A stretch of DNA of 64,000 bases. It comes from Tetraselmis striata (Eukaryota > Chlorophyta > Chlorodendrophyceae > Chlorodendrales > Chlorodendraceae). The position numbers were made by a program, and so were the translations under genes. The notes under the pieces were generated by a model. It saw nothing but the letters and a program-made list of their open reading frames with translations. It did not search any database and had not been told where the DNA came from. Of this stretch, positions 11,012 through 21,825 are shown in pieces. The stretch's first letter is position 1, and each line of letters opens with the position of its first letter. The stretch spans positions 1 to 64,000 of the forward strand of contig VCJN01000419.1 of NCBI GenBank assembly GCA_006384855.1, in the 5' to 3' direction.

Positions 11012-12100
11012 CCCGGCGCGCTGTTGACCAGACCGTAGGTCCATAACAGCTTGCTGTGACGGCGTGTAATCCCCGGCAGTTGTCGAATACGAAGCGCGCC
11101 GCTCTGTGCAGCAGGGGTACGCCCAGACGGATAGCTGCGACCATGGCGGAGCCAGCATTCAGCTGTGTTCATCAACTTCGAATGAAATAAATATACTATT
11201 GTCTATTGTGTGCGTAATTCAGTCGACACTAGAATCACAACTTGTTGTATCACATGAATTCATGCACACAGTTCATGTCGTACCTCCAAATGGTATGGCT
11301 ACCAGTGACAGCGATTCGGAGCAACAGAGGCGTTGTGCAGACTCGTACTGTCAGTCTGAGTGATTACGCTGCCAATGAAACTGTCAAACTATGACAGTAC
11401 TGAGCAGTCCATCGATAGGGTATTCCACACTGCGAGCGGTTTTGGCCTGGTCCAAGATATGCGGCAGGTTCGGGGTACGGGGAATCGGCACAAGGCGGGG
11501 GATGATGCTGCCGAGCATTCGGAATTATGGAAATTCTGCATCCGTTTCTGAGGGATCCTTGCACCGATGGGCGTAAAGCGCGCCGCGTGCTCGCTCGTAT
11601 GTAATACACAGTTCAGCATGCAGCCTAGTGTTGCGCAGGTGTACAAGACGACGCCGTTGTCCCGCCTGACTGCGCGGCTCTTGGCTGCCGAAGTCTAGAG
11701 GTGGCGGTGTTCGCTTTTATCAATGAGGCAACCGCTTATATTCGCAAGAACAGCCCTGCCAGCAGGCAACATCAATGATCTACATGTCCATACTTATGTG
11801 ACCATCCCCGCCCGCGCGCCCATTCTGCCTCAGGCTGCGAATATCCACAAGCTGGCCAGAGTCTGCACCCTACACGTTGCTTCCCAATACCTCTCTTTAA
11901 GATACCGCTTGTAGTTGCCGCCCTTTTCTCTTAAATTTTCAACATCGAAGAGCTGATCAGGAGTGTCAGAATCCTAAGGACCGCGAAGCGTCTCGTCATA
12001 TAAACACAGCTTGTATTGAATCGAAAGATTATTACCATTTCGAAGTGGTTTTTTGTGGTCGGGGTTTTCCAATGACAATGCCCCCCCCAGCCCGCCGTGA
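11012..12100. other. Spacer after the coiled-coil gene
   Basis: Contains the likely 3' UTR of the coiled-coil gene with TGTAA at 11066. The remainder (11200-12050) is closer to 50 percent GC and shows no convincing coding frame or RNA gene. Confidence 0.5.
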
Positions 12101-12103
12101 GGC

Positions 12104-13333
12104 TTCAGGGGGCAGGGGATGTGGCACAACTCGGTGCAGCTGGCCACCGACGAGCCGCTGGTGGCAACGGCCGCTGCGTTCTGCACAGCGGCGCCGGCCG
12201 AGGCTCGGCCCCTCACACCCGCGAACATTTTACTGTAAGACATCGACGCCGCGGAATGGCGCAACGACTTCCTCGGCCAGCGGACCGCGACGCTGCGGGA
12301 GCTCTTTGACGGCGTGCATGCCGGCGGGCCAAACAGGCTGCTGGTCATCCTTTGCGATGAGGAGTGACTGAAGGCTGGGCGGGGAGCCGAGTTCGGGACG
12401 GTTCCGGAGGGCTTTTATGGCTTGGGCGGCAGCGCCTACTAGCTCAGCACTTCAGCAGCACCGAGGCAAGCCGGATGCTGTCCAAGGAGCACGGGATGGA
12501 GCTGCACAAGCGCGTCGTCGAAGAGGCAGGCCCCGTCCCCGGCGGCATTCCGCATTACTGCCGCCACATCCGGACCTCCACCACCGCACCACCGAATATA
12601 CGTGTTGGGAATGAAAAACATTACTGTGTAACACTTTATAGATACTTATCATCGTATGTAAATGTTATATTATGTACAATATATAAATACATGGACGGCC
12701 TAGCTGTGCACTGAAATGAGAGGCGGTGATGCCCGTACTAACTCTATGTAGCCATTTGTAGGGTTATTCTCTATCTATGACTGTTATATAATCAACATGA
12801 GAAACCGTATAATAAAAACTGCTAATGTTTTATAAACAACCGGCACTGCTTCAACCAAGCATGCTGTGCACCCCCCCCCCCCCCCCACCCCCACCCCCGG
12901 CCCCGCGCTTTCTCAAAAACCTGCTGAGCCTGCACGAAGGGACGGACTCTTGCAGTGGCTACCACCCCGTAGCCGCGTGGTTCGCCATGATGGACAGGCT
13001 CGGGCAGATGCTGTCGGGCGTGGTCCCCCAATGGTGGCCTCACTGCGGACAACGCCTTCCTGGCACTGGACTGCCTGATATCGTCTGTATCTGCTGGTGT
13101 GACGGCGCTGTGTCCCGGGTGGCATCGAGATGGTGATGCAGGGCCCGGCATGCCCGGCGCGCGTTGATCATCCAGATGGTGGCCGCTGTCGCCACGGTCG
13201 TCATGGCTGTGGAGGAGGCCACCGCCGGCGCGCGCTGTCTTGCGTACGGGTTTGGCGCGGCGCGCGCCTTGGACCAGATGCGCCACCTGGTGCCCAAGCT
13301 GGTGGAAGAGTTCAGCGTCGGGCATCCCATTTG
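12104..13333 (+). pseudogene. Gene-like fragments of unknown family, apparently interrupted
   Basis: Several plus-strand stretches look coding but do not join cleanly. About 12110-12234 includes WHNSVQLATDEPLVATAAAF. About 12240-12366 includes DAAEWRNDFLGQRTATLREL and ends ILCDEE before a stop, with a TAA between these two. About 12470-12570 includes RMLSKEHGMELHKRVVEEAG. About 12905-13030 includes FLKNLLSLHEGTDSC and WFAMMDRLGQMLSG. About 13145-13333 includes a hydrophobic stretch ALIIQMVAAVATVVMAVEE and ends EEFSVGHPI. A GTAAGA donor-like site at 12235 and a poly-C run near 12871-12886 suggest introns. Either a multi-exon gene I cannot fully model or a decayed one; no family recognised. Confidence 0.35.
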
Positions 13334-14202
13334 AACAAGGCGGCGGAGCTTCAACCCACCCCACAGACGATTCCCTGGAAGGAAGGCCTTCAAAAAACTG
13401 CATGCTACAGGTTCAGCCGGCTCTATGCGGGTTCATGCAGCCGGGCTGTAAGACAGCTGGCCTGTGTAGTTGGAAGAATGGCAGGAATAAAGTTGGAACA
13501 AATTTCAAATTTCAAATTCCTATGGAAGGTTGGTCAGCGGGAAGGGAAATTGTGATGGAAAAGTGTCGGCCCTCCGGCGCGAGGATAGGAATCACAATCT
13601 TGAGCCACAAGAGGGCCGTGCAAACAATTCGGTACAGGCAAAGGACAGTCGACAGGTCGGCAGGCTAAAGTTGGATCTCAACTGTGCACATGCAGGGATA
13701 CGTGAGTTCAGGGAGAGGGCCGACGAAGGGGTGTTTGGACTTCTCAGCTGCGTTTTAGGTGAGCAGGAGCATCACCAACACTGCTCAGTGTCAAAGCGAA
13801 TGGTAGGCACAGCTTGCGGTAGACACGGGGCAGGAAGCGGGCACAGCAAAGTTGAAAGCGGGTGCGCTCGCTGGCTTTTCAGCCATGTAAACGGCTTGCT
13901 TCAGAATTCCAAACCATCTTGGGGTGCCTGCGCTTCTGTTCCGAAGCTATCATTATCCTTGTGTACTAACCAACAATAAATATTTAGACATAGTACTGTC
14001 ACCTGGATAAGAGCTTGGGGGGTCGGCATCTGTAACATACCTATCCGCCTACCTGCAGCAGTGCACGCCCGCCATATGCGCTGGATCAGCATTACATTCA
14101 AGATGCCCAGGGACGTGTCGCTGAGTAGCGGCACTGTTGTTTCAGTATAATGCGCAGCCTCGCCTGCCGCTCGTCAGGCTCCCGGACGCCTTTTCGCCCC
14201 CC
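13334..14202. other. 3' flank of the sialidase-like gene; partner of a 50-bp direct repeat
   Basis: No gene recognised. A stretch of about 50 bases at 13465-13515 (containing ACAAATTTCAAATTTCAAAT) recurs at about 14390-14445 inside the last intron of the neighbouring gene. On the minus strand TGTAA (14096-14092) lies about 105 bases after the sialidase stop and is its likely polyadenylation signal. Confidence 0.5.
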
Positions 14203-17200
14203 TCACGAGATGATGGAGCTCGCGTTGAGGACGACGTGCATGATGTTCTCCCGGCCGACCCGGGGCTTGATGGTGACGTGCTCCGTGTACGTGTAGCTCA
14301 CATGCACGAGGCCGTCGCTTGTCTGCGTAGGACACACAACCCGCCGCAGTGTATGCCAGCCCATCAACCATTGTCGTGGCAATACAGGCAATCGTTGGAA
14401 AACTGGCAGGAACAAAGATGGAACAAATTTCAAATTTCAAATTTGTAGAATAGATGACGAACCGTCCACTCCCAAACCAGTAAACACAGACCGGTGCCTT
14501 CCGCGACAAAAACAGTGCGGCTGTCAGAGGCCGGATACGGAGACGAAGCAATGACGGAACCATAGCAGACGTACCCATAGGTTGCATGAATCGGAAACTT
14601 GAGGCTACCAAGATTTGTTCTTATCGAAAGGTAAGCACTTGTAGGGCACTAAAGGCACCGAAAGCACGACAGTCAGCGGCAGCCACTATGTTTCCACAAA
14701 GTCACACAGGACTGGTGACGTTGGCGCATCGAGAATCTGCACAGACAGGCGTATGAGCAAGGCTGTCGCGGCCAGGACGTATGAATACACCGCTCGCTGA
14801 ATGCCACGCAGCATGCACTTAGCTGCTTCCAGTTGGGGGCACCTGAATGATCGCAGGATATGAGTATGTCGGCCAATGCTTCCCGTCCGGGGACGAGGCG
14901 ACTCGCTCCAAATCGGTGACGCTCTTCCAGCTTTGGCCGTCCGTGTCCGACATGACAATGCTCAGCGTCGCCCTGCACGGCACACGCGCGTAGGTAGACG
15001 CAAACGGAGTCAGTACAGGTCTCATTCTCTCACTTCCCCGTCGTTCTGCAAGGCGGGGGGGGGGGGGGGGGGGGGGGGGGGCATCACCAGCAATGCATAT
15101 TCGGGTGCCGGCTCACCTGTAGGTACCTTCATTCAGTATAAGCTTCAAGTTGGACCTGCATACTAAACTATTAGTGTTATTATGCATATATATATATTAT
15201 GCATATATATATATTATATATTATGCATATATATTATATATATATTATATATATATTATGTATACATAAAATAATAAATAATATATGCAATATATTGTTT
15301 ATCATATTATATATGCATGTATAGGAGACATGCATAACCTGTAAATGCAGACGAAACTTACATCCGCTATAGTTCCGTCTGCATTTGACCTTTGGTATGT
15401 AGGGCGAGTTCTAACTCGCAGGGTTCTTATTACCGCACCGGCACCCGTGCATCAACGCAGGGCAATTGATCAAAGCGACCTACTCATTATGACTGACAAC
15501 CCACCCTGATTTGGTTGGGATTATCGGAGGGCAAGTACAGTTCCTGGCTTCAAAGACTACATTCAGGATAGACATGTACCGGTATCCAGCCCCGGCAGGT
15601 AGAACAAATCCATTTAAGACAGCATCATCGTGTGGGATGCTCATTGCTGCACCGATTACGCTGTACTACCAGCACCCCGCCATGATCAGCGTATGGGGAC
15701 CCCACGTTAGCTTTGCGCACATCATTTGAGCCCCATAGCAAAGGGAATTCCTATAATGAAATAGTCGAAATTCTTCAGGACATGCCCCGGACTTCTCCAC
15801 ACGATGTGGTGAGGACATTGTGAACATGTTCATGGCGTCCCAATGCAGGGGTGCAGGAACCCAAGTTGCCCACTGTCTCCCCTGGCCAGCCAGACCGACA
15901 AGGCGTCCCTCTTGCCTCCTGGGCACAGTCGCAACCTCAGGCAGGGCATCACCTGCTGGGGCCCCGTGTGCCGCCGGTGTCAGTGGTGGGATTCAGCACC
16001 GTCAGCAGGCGCCCATCGCGCAGCATGACGGCATCCAGCCCGCTGTTCGGGTTGGGCAGCCCGGTGGGCGCCACGGACACCCAGCGCGTTCCGTGCGCGT
16101 CGCCTATCGCGAGCACGACTCTGCCGCACCCGGCCATCCCGCAGTGGCACGCGGCACACACGCCTCAGCAGTGCGCGATGGGGCGCTGTTCACAGGACAA
16201 TTGTGGCCGAGCAGCGCAAATCAACAGCAAAGGTACGACCTAATCATGCAGCCACCCACCTGCCATTGACATAGTGGTTGTTCTCGACCGCACGATCCCG
16301 CAGCCGAAGCAGCATCCGCACCTGCGCCGCTCCGGCATCGCACGTATGAGTGACCGGAAAGAGGGGCAATGGGGTTCCTTGCTTCCCATGCGGGCGGAGG
16401 TTCCTTGTATGATGTGCTGCATCATTGCTATTTGAAAAGCGTTCATTGAGCACACACACTCACACTCATTTCCGTCAATTTGTGTGTGTGTTGGGGGGGG
16501 GGGGGGGGGGGTGTAAGGACACATATGAGTTGTGTGTGTGTGTGTGTGTGTGTGTGTGTCGTTGCTGCTGCAGGCAGGGCATATACCCAATTGCTGGGTG
16601 AAATGTCCCTTAGCCACCTTGTGTTCTGTGTACACCCATCAGGTGCGTATAACGGTGACACGGGTCAAATGCAAGCGCACGGCCTAATATCACTTTGGAT
16701 GAATATCAAAGGGCTTCAGCCTCTAATAGCCTACGGGTATTGGTTTCAAGCATACCAATCGTCTGTTTACTTATTTGGATGCGGATGTCCATCAATATGT
16801 ACACTTGTGCACACACGTAAAAGGAGAAGGAACCCGACTGGGGTGCGGGGCGGGGGGAGGGGGGGGTACATTCCCATCCTTCCCCACAAACAAGGAGCCT
16901 TGGATAACGTCGCCCTGCGGCGGGCCAAAGACACGATCGCTCAGCGACACGTCAGGCCGGCGCGCTCCATACTCCTGACCGCAGCCAGATTCGCCGCGCC
17001 AGCCCAGCGCCAGCATGCAGCCTACCTCATACAGCACCTCGGCACGCCGCACCCATGTCACCCCATGGTCCTGCAGGGCGCAGGCGTGCGGTGTCAACTT
17101 GTCGCCACGGCTTGGGGTGTTTCAGTTGGCGGCGGCCTCGTGGCGGGTCCGCTACGGCTGAGAGGCGTGGCCGCAGAGGCACGCAGTCACCTGGCTCGCT

Positions 17201-19680
17201 TCCAGGTGGGCGGTCCACTTGGGCCACTCCGTGCCGCTCTCGTCGCTGGCGGGCGCCAGGATGGTGCCTACGTGCGCGGAGGAGTGTCCTCAGCTGTGCG
17301 CAGTGGCCCATCTATGCGGGAACGCGCCAGCAGCGGCTGAATATGTCTAAGGGTAACTGAACCGGGGAAAAGGGTGCATTCCGCTGACATCATCTCATCC
17401 TGCATCAAATCATATCATATAAAATCATACAAATGCAAAGGTGCACACGCGCGTATCCCGCAGATGCTCTTGGCCTTGTGTGTGTGTGGGGGGGGGGGGG
17501 GGGGGGGGGAGGGGTACCATTAACATCCCCTATTGCAGCCCTCGAGGTGGGGGTCTGAAAACAGGATGCAACCGCTTATGACATCCAACACGACAACACA
17601 TCTAATCAAACGGGATGTGTACAGATATACACCACGCGGCCGCCGGTGTATCACATCATGTAAGACTGACCCGGATCACAAGCCTCGGATTGGGGCTGCA
17701 TGCTACCTACGATGACATTTGGCGATGGTTTCGTCTAAATTTGACTACCTCCGCAAGGCTGGGCATGTTCAGATTTGCAGTGTTCCAATTACGAGAAAGT
17801 GTCCACATTTCTCGTGCAGCGCAGCACATCACACGTCCGTGCCCCCCCTCCCTTCCCCCCGGTTCCTCGCCACAAGACCAGACAAACTTCTGCGCTGCTG
17901 AGCGCGTGTGACATCACCGACAGCTCACCGTCTGGCAGCTGCAGCGGCTTGTTCTTGGCGGGCCCCAGCAGCCCGTGGCCCAGTCGCTTGGCGCGCCCCC
18001 ACGTGCGCCCGCCATCCTTGGACACCTTTCGCCAGCCGACCCACAGCTTCTCGTTCTTGCCCGACTTGTAAAACAGGGTAATGTGCCCCGTGAGGGAGTC
18101 CTGGTCGCAATGGGGCGCGGCATGCGGGCGCCGGCATCAGCTGCAATCCAGGGCAGGCAACGTGCTGTGTCTGTGTCTGCGTGTGGGTCTCTGTGTGCGT
18201 TGGGAACGGGGGTGGAGGGAAGGGGGGGGGGGGAGGGGGGGGGGGGCACACTTTGAAGAGCACAGGGTTCCAGAGCGGGCCGCCCCCGGGGTCCTTCGCC
18301 ACCCTGTGTGCCGGCCCCCAGGCACCCGCCTCCGGTTGCGCCGCATCGTACGTGAAGCGCGCCATCCAGATGCTTGTCCCGTTCACCCGCTCCCACTTGC
18401 CGCCAAACCACGCGGCGATCACCTCTCCAGGCGCTGCCTGGGAGCCGCCGCGGCATCGCATACAGTGAGCGAGGCGCTAAGTGTCCCACGCATACCTGCA
18501 ATGTCTCGAGATATGTGGCGTGACATGATGCCCGCGCATCCCGCAGTGGACAAAAGTGGAGGGGCGCAGCTGGAAAAGGAAATATCCGAACTAGATCTGA
18601 TCCATCCTCCCCCCCCCCCCTCTTCAACTTCCCGGGGCGCAAGTACTGGCCGCATCCACAAGTGGGCCCACTGCAAGATATACCGAATCGTGGCCCCTGT
18701 CCATCTGGTGTAGCGTTGGCGGATTTTGTGGCCTACTGTACCCACGGGCAGGACATTTTTCTCATCCGGTTTCACACTGGTGGGTTTCACCGGTTTATCA
18801 TTACATATTATCATATACTACTGCAAGCTGCTGCTGCTAACGTGTACTTATTTTTACATATGGTCTACTACTAGTCTGCTACTCTCTACTGGTAGCGGCT
18901 TCACTTCGAGTACTACTGCTGCTATTATTCATACGTAAAGGCGCCGCATATCGGCGTATCATCACCTACCTACCGCCTGCTGCTGGCGTTGCCTGACCTG
19001 TCGAACACGGGCGAATGGTGCCGAGGGGGGTAGGGGGGGGGGGGGGGGGGGGCACCTCCACGAGCGTGCTAGCGTGCTGGCTGTTGGTGGGCCGCCCGTG
19101 CTGCGGCAGCACCCGGCCCCTGCGCAGGATGAGCGGCGCCTCGCTGCTCAGCCGAGCCGGCGGCAGCACAGCCAGCGGCGGCGCGACGATCATGGAGGAC
19201 ATCGGCCGCCGGCCGGCCCATACCAGCGCCAACACAGCCAGGGCGACGCCCATGGCGACGGCGACCCGCAGAGTCGATGACCTGCGAGCGGGGTCGGGGC
19301 TCAGGCGGCTGACTCCATCCGGGGCAGTAGCAAACTGGGTAAGCTCCTGGGTGGGCTCAAGTCTTATGAGGAAATGCGAATAATAATCTAAATGTATCCG
19401 TCAGCTAATGACTCGTTTCTCAAATCATCTTAGCTTTTACTCATAGGCAATGGTGGAGGAGGGGGGAGGGGGGGGGGGGGGGGGGGGGGGCTCCGGGCTG
19501 CGCGCAACCAGTGGCGCCGACGAACCGCGTGGTGGGCTTGTCGGGCACTGTGGACTTGGCGCCCGTTGACGCCTGGCTGTGGCGGGGCGGCGCCGCGGTG
19601 GGGGAGTCCAGCACGTCCGCCTTGTCTGATGCGGGCATCAGCGGTTCCGCTGACTGCCGTTTGTGCGATAGCGCCGGCAT
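14203..19680 (-). CDS. Sialidase-like BNR-repeat protein with N-terminal membrane anchor, about 461 residues
   Basis: Minus-strand exons: 19680-19526, 19281-19056, 18437-18252, 18100-17929, 17267-17191, 17070-17026, 16914-16870, 16321-16260, 16120-15953, 14972-14843, 14322-14203. Every junction is GT-AG and in phase. The product has a short N-terminal tail, one hydrophobic segment (VAVAMGVALAVLALVWAG, residues about 60-77), then a six-bladed propeller of the BNR_2 sialidase type. Typical signatures are HASTLVE, AAWFGGKWE, GPLWNPVLF, Asp boxes SKDGGRTW and SQDHGVTW, LPNPNSGLDAV, a degenerate box SDTDGQSW, and YSYPAIIQTSDGLVHVSYTY near the C-terminus. Family members hydrolyse terminal sialic acids or related sugars; the substrate here is unknown. 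The hydrophobic segment suggests a type II Golgi or surface enzyme. Only exon 1 is uncertain; an alternative start is the Met at 19253. Confidence 0.85.
15056..15081 (-). repeat. Homopolymer run of 26 (poly-C on sense strand) in the sialidase intron
   Basis: G on the plus strand, therefore C in the transcript. It lies in the intron between exons 9 and 10, close to the 3' end of that intron. Similar sense-strand C runs occur in this gene at 16491-16511, 17488-17509, 18220-18246, 19027-19052 and 19460-19490. Confidence 0.95.
15102..15447 (+). mobile_element. Short inverted-repeat element in a sialidase intron, with AT-rich core
   Basis: The left end CGGGTGCCGGCTCACCTGTA pairs with an inverted right end whose complement reads CGGGTGCCGGTGCGGTAATA. 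Just inside the right end is GTTCTTATTA, the inverse of the TAAGAAC seen inside the left ends of relatives. The centre (about 15178-15320) is an ATATATTA-rich stretch, and an internal inverted pair (GCAGACGAAACTTACATCCG at 15347, inverted from 15366) can form a hairpin. Non-autonomous, no ORF. Confidence 0.55.
16531..16559. repeat. (GT)n microsatellite
   Basis: About 14 GT dinucleotides in the intron between sialidase exons 7 and 8, following a G run at 16491-16511. Confidence 0.95.
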
Positions 19681-19699
19681 TTGCTGCCAACGCGCTCTC

Positions 19700-20219
19700 G
19701 ATCGCTACGAGTAGGTGGAGGGCAGGTGGCGTGATGTCCGCTGCCGCTACTCAAGTATTCGCTCCGGCGAATCGCCGCAGGTTCGCCGCGTATCTGTATG
19801 CTGTAGCGGACCGCACGGCGACCGCACCAACCCGCTCCACATAGATTTGGCAGGGTGAACAGTGCGGCGTTGCCTGCACTGCGAGTCCGGTACCTGTTCG
19901 GACCGGCGGCCTAGTGGTAGACGAGCGCTGGGGCTGGCACGAGTAAGGAGCTGATTGAAAGTTAGACGGCGAGAACTACCACCCGCACGGCCCCACGAAC
20001 CCACGGCCGTGCCTGGCCGGCCGGCGCGACGGTTCGTGTGGCGCGGCCGTCGTCCTCGCGCCGCAGTCCTCGTATACCCTGTAGTCGCTATAGGGCATGC
20101 AAACAGTTTTTATATGGTCGTATACGCGTACAGGGTAGTCGTCATATTGCCGCTATTGATGCGCTATACGACCACACCGGTTCTTACGTACCACCTCACG
20201 TACCGGGCTTGGTACTTAC
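19700..20219. other. Spacer between sialidase gene and Copia derivative
   Basis: 5' flank of the sialidase-like gene. No coding region or recognised promoter motif. The last six bases before the LTR (ACTTAC) are the target-site duplication of the element that follows. Confidence 0.5.
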
Positions 20220-20414
20220 TGTTATAGTACAGTAGTACTAGCGCAGCGATAGCAGTATCCTGGGCGCCCGCCAGGTGCGCGCGCCGCTACATGGCGGCGC
20301 GGGCGCTGCGGACGCCACAACACTTCCTTTAACCTCACCGCATCCTCCTGCCCCTCCCACTCGGCTGCCCCTCGTCAGGGGCCCACGCTCGTGCCCTACA
20401 CCAGGGCTATAAGA
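20220..20414 (+). repeat. 5' LTR of the Copia derivative
   Basis: 195 bp, begins TGTTATAGTACAGTAGTACT, ends GGCTATAAGA. The copy at 21626-21820 has the same length. Confidence 0.85.
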
Positions 20415-20427
20415 GGTTATGGTGCCC
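20415..20427 (+). promoter_or_regulatory. Primer-binding site, initiator-Met half-tRNA type
   Basis: GGTTATGGTGCCC directly abuts the LTR. Apart from one extra T it matches GGTTATGGGCCC, the complement of the anticodon-loop region of eukaryotic initiator tRNA-Met, and it parallels the site at 58652 in the other Copia element. Confidence 0.65.
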
Positions 20428-20508
20428 TCCTAGCCTCACAGCGTCGCTTCCCGCTGTGTGCTCCGTCTCGTTGCGCCGCGTCCGCCTGCACGGCGCGCTC
20501 TCCCGGCC

Positions 20509-21414
20509 ATGTCGCCCGGTTTCTCCGTGAGCGTTTGTATGTCCGACCTCATGCCTGCCCCGCCGCCGCCCGGCGCCGGCGGATCCTCCGACCAGTGGCC
20601 CGCACTCGACCAATCCTTTGGCCTCCTATCCCCTGCCTCCTGGGGACAAGTCAGCTCTGCAGCGGTCCAACACGCCGTGCAAATGCAGCAAGCTGCCTCA
20701 GCCGAACTGAAGTCTCAGCTGCTCGCGCTGATGCGAGACATCGCGCACGATGCTACCACGGCCGCCGTCCGTGCGGTTCTGCAGGCACATGACCTGCCCC
20801 GGCTCTCTCTCCAGCACCAAACGGCGCAGCCGGAGCCCGCGCCTCCGCCGCCAGACGCCCCCGTGCAGCCGGAGCCCGTGCCTCCGCCGCCTGCCGCCCC
20901 CGTGCAGCCGGAGTCCATGCCTCCGCCGCCTGCCGCCCCCGCGCCGCCGGAGCTCACGCCTCCGCCGCCTGCCGCCCCCGCGCAGCCGGAGCCCGTGCCT
21001 CCGCCGCCTGCCGCCCCCGCGCAGCCGGAGCCCGTGCCTCCGCCGCCGCCGCCCCCCGCGCAGCCGGAGCCCGTACCTCCGCCGCCTGCCACCCCCGCGG
21101 AGCCGGAGCCCGTACCTGCCGCAGTCACCGCAGCGCCCGCCGCTATCCTGCACACCGCCATCCCTTCAGTCGCCGCCATCTTGCCAGCGCCATCGCCACC
21201 GACAAGGCCCCGCTCCCCCGAGAGGACCATGAACCGTATCGGTGCTGGTTTCCTGGGCTCTGTCAACTTCGTCACAATGTGCACCGGACCGGACGTCGCC
21301 TTCGCTATCAGCGTGCTCAGAAGGTTTCAGTCTGCCCCGCAGAAGACCCACCTCATGCGTGCTCTGCCATCTCAAAGGCACCCCTGGCCTGGGCATCACC
21401 TACGGGGCCACTGA
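20509..21414 (+). CDS. Fusion ORF: Gag-like N-terminus, Pro-rich repeats, Copia RT/RNase H remnant
   Basis: ATG at 20509. Residues about 1-100 form a leader with the helical segment HAVQMQQAASAELKSQLLAL. Residues about 107-203 are seven-plus units of a 13-residue repeat (consensus QPEPVPPPPAAPA). The end, about residues 243-285, contains GSVNFVTMCTGPDVAFAISV, matching the conserved Copia block just before RNase H. A frame change near 21360 moves the continuation (KGTPGLGITYG, YLDSDWAADTSNRRSQSG) into the next frame, ending at 21574. The deletion joined the 5' coding part directly to the 3' part. The proline array may be a by-product of repeat expansion. Confidence 0.6.
   Translation: MSPGFSVSVCMSDLMPAPPPPGAGGSSDQWPALDQSFGLLSPASWGQVSSAAVQHAVQMQQAASAELKSQLLALMRDIAHDATTAAVRAVLQAHDLPRLSLQHQTAQPEPAPPPPDAPVQPEPVPPPPAAPVQPESMPPPPAAPAPPELTPPPPAAPAQPEPVPPPPAAPAQPEPVPPPPPPPAQPEPVPPPPATPAEPEPVPAAVTAAPAAILHTAIPSVAAILPAPSPPTRPRSPERTMNRIGAGFLGSVNFVTMCTGPDVAFAISVLRRFQSAPQKTHLMRALPSQRHPWPGHHLRGH
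20827..21119 (+). repeat. 39-bp coding minisatellite, about 7.5 units
   Basis: In-frame tandem units each encode about 13 residues of the type QPEPVPPPPAAPA, with individual variants (SM, LT, a PPP expansion). It lies inside the Copia derivative ORF. Confidence 0.9.
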
Positions 21415-21616
21415 ACCGGGGGGGGGCTCGCTCGTAGTCTACTTAGACTCCGACTGGGCCGCTGACACCAGCAACCGGCGCTCTCAGTCCGGTGCTATCA
21501 GCATGCTCAATGGTGCCGCCATTGGATGGGCTCATCAAAGCCCTGCCAGAACCTACTCACACCCTGCTGCTTAGACAAGCATGGGCACTAGTCAACTGTA
21601 TGACCGGCCTATGCTT

Positions 21617-21625
21617 GAGAGGGGC
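21617..21625 (+). promoter_or_regulatory. Polypurine tract of the Copia derivative
   Basis: GAGAGGGGC immediately precedes the right LTR, the expected position of the plus-strand primer. Confidence 0.7.
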
Positions 21626-21820
21626 TGTTATAGTACAGTAGTACTAGCGCAGCGATAGCAGTATCCTGGGCGCCCGCCAGGTGCCCGCGCCGCTACATGG
21701 CGGCGCGGGCGCTGCGGACGCCACAACACTTCCTTTAACCTCACCGCATCCTCCTGCCCCTCCCACTCGGCTGCCCCTCGTCAGGGGCCCACGCCCGTGC
21801 CCTGCACCAGGGCTGTAAGA
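21626..21820 (+). repeat. 3' LTR of the Copia derivative
   Basis: 195 bp, near-identical to 20220-20414, followed by the CTTAC target duplication at 21821-21825. Confidence 0.85.
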
Positions 21821-21825
21821 CTTAC

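Larger units (their letters stand above)
20220..21820 (+). mobile_element. Internally deleted, non-autonomous Copia-type retrotransposon (1.6 kb)
   Basis: Two 195-bp direct terminal repeats (20220-20414 and 21626-21820) differ at only about four positions. They start TGTTATAG and are flanked on both sides by CTTAC (possibly ACTTAC), a target-site duplication. A primer-binding site follows the left LTR and a purine tract precedes the right one. The 1.2-kb interior keeps a Gag-like N-terminus and the end of Copia reverse transcriptase/RNase H but lacks protease, integrase and most of reverse transcriptase. LTR similarity implies recent movement, which must have used proteins supplied by another element. 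Confidence 0.85.

Noticed and set aside
15178-15320. AT-rich tract as a replication origin or centromere piece
   Set aside because: It is confined to the interior of a short inverted-repeat element; low complexity is sufficient explanation.
15666-15926. Extra sialidase exon between exons 9 and 10 (frame with RDALSVWLARGDSG on the minus strand)
   Set aside because: It would need a 17-base intron; splicing exon 9 straight to 14972 keeps phase and gives the expected propeller sequence. It could be a remnant of an alternative exon.
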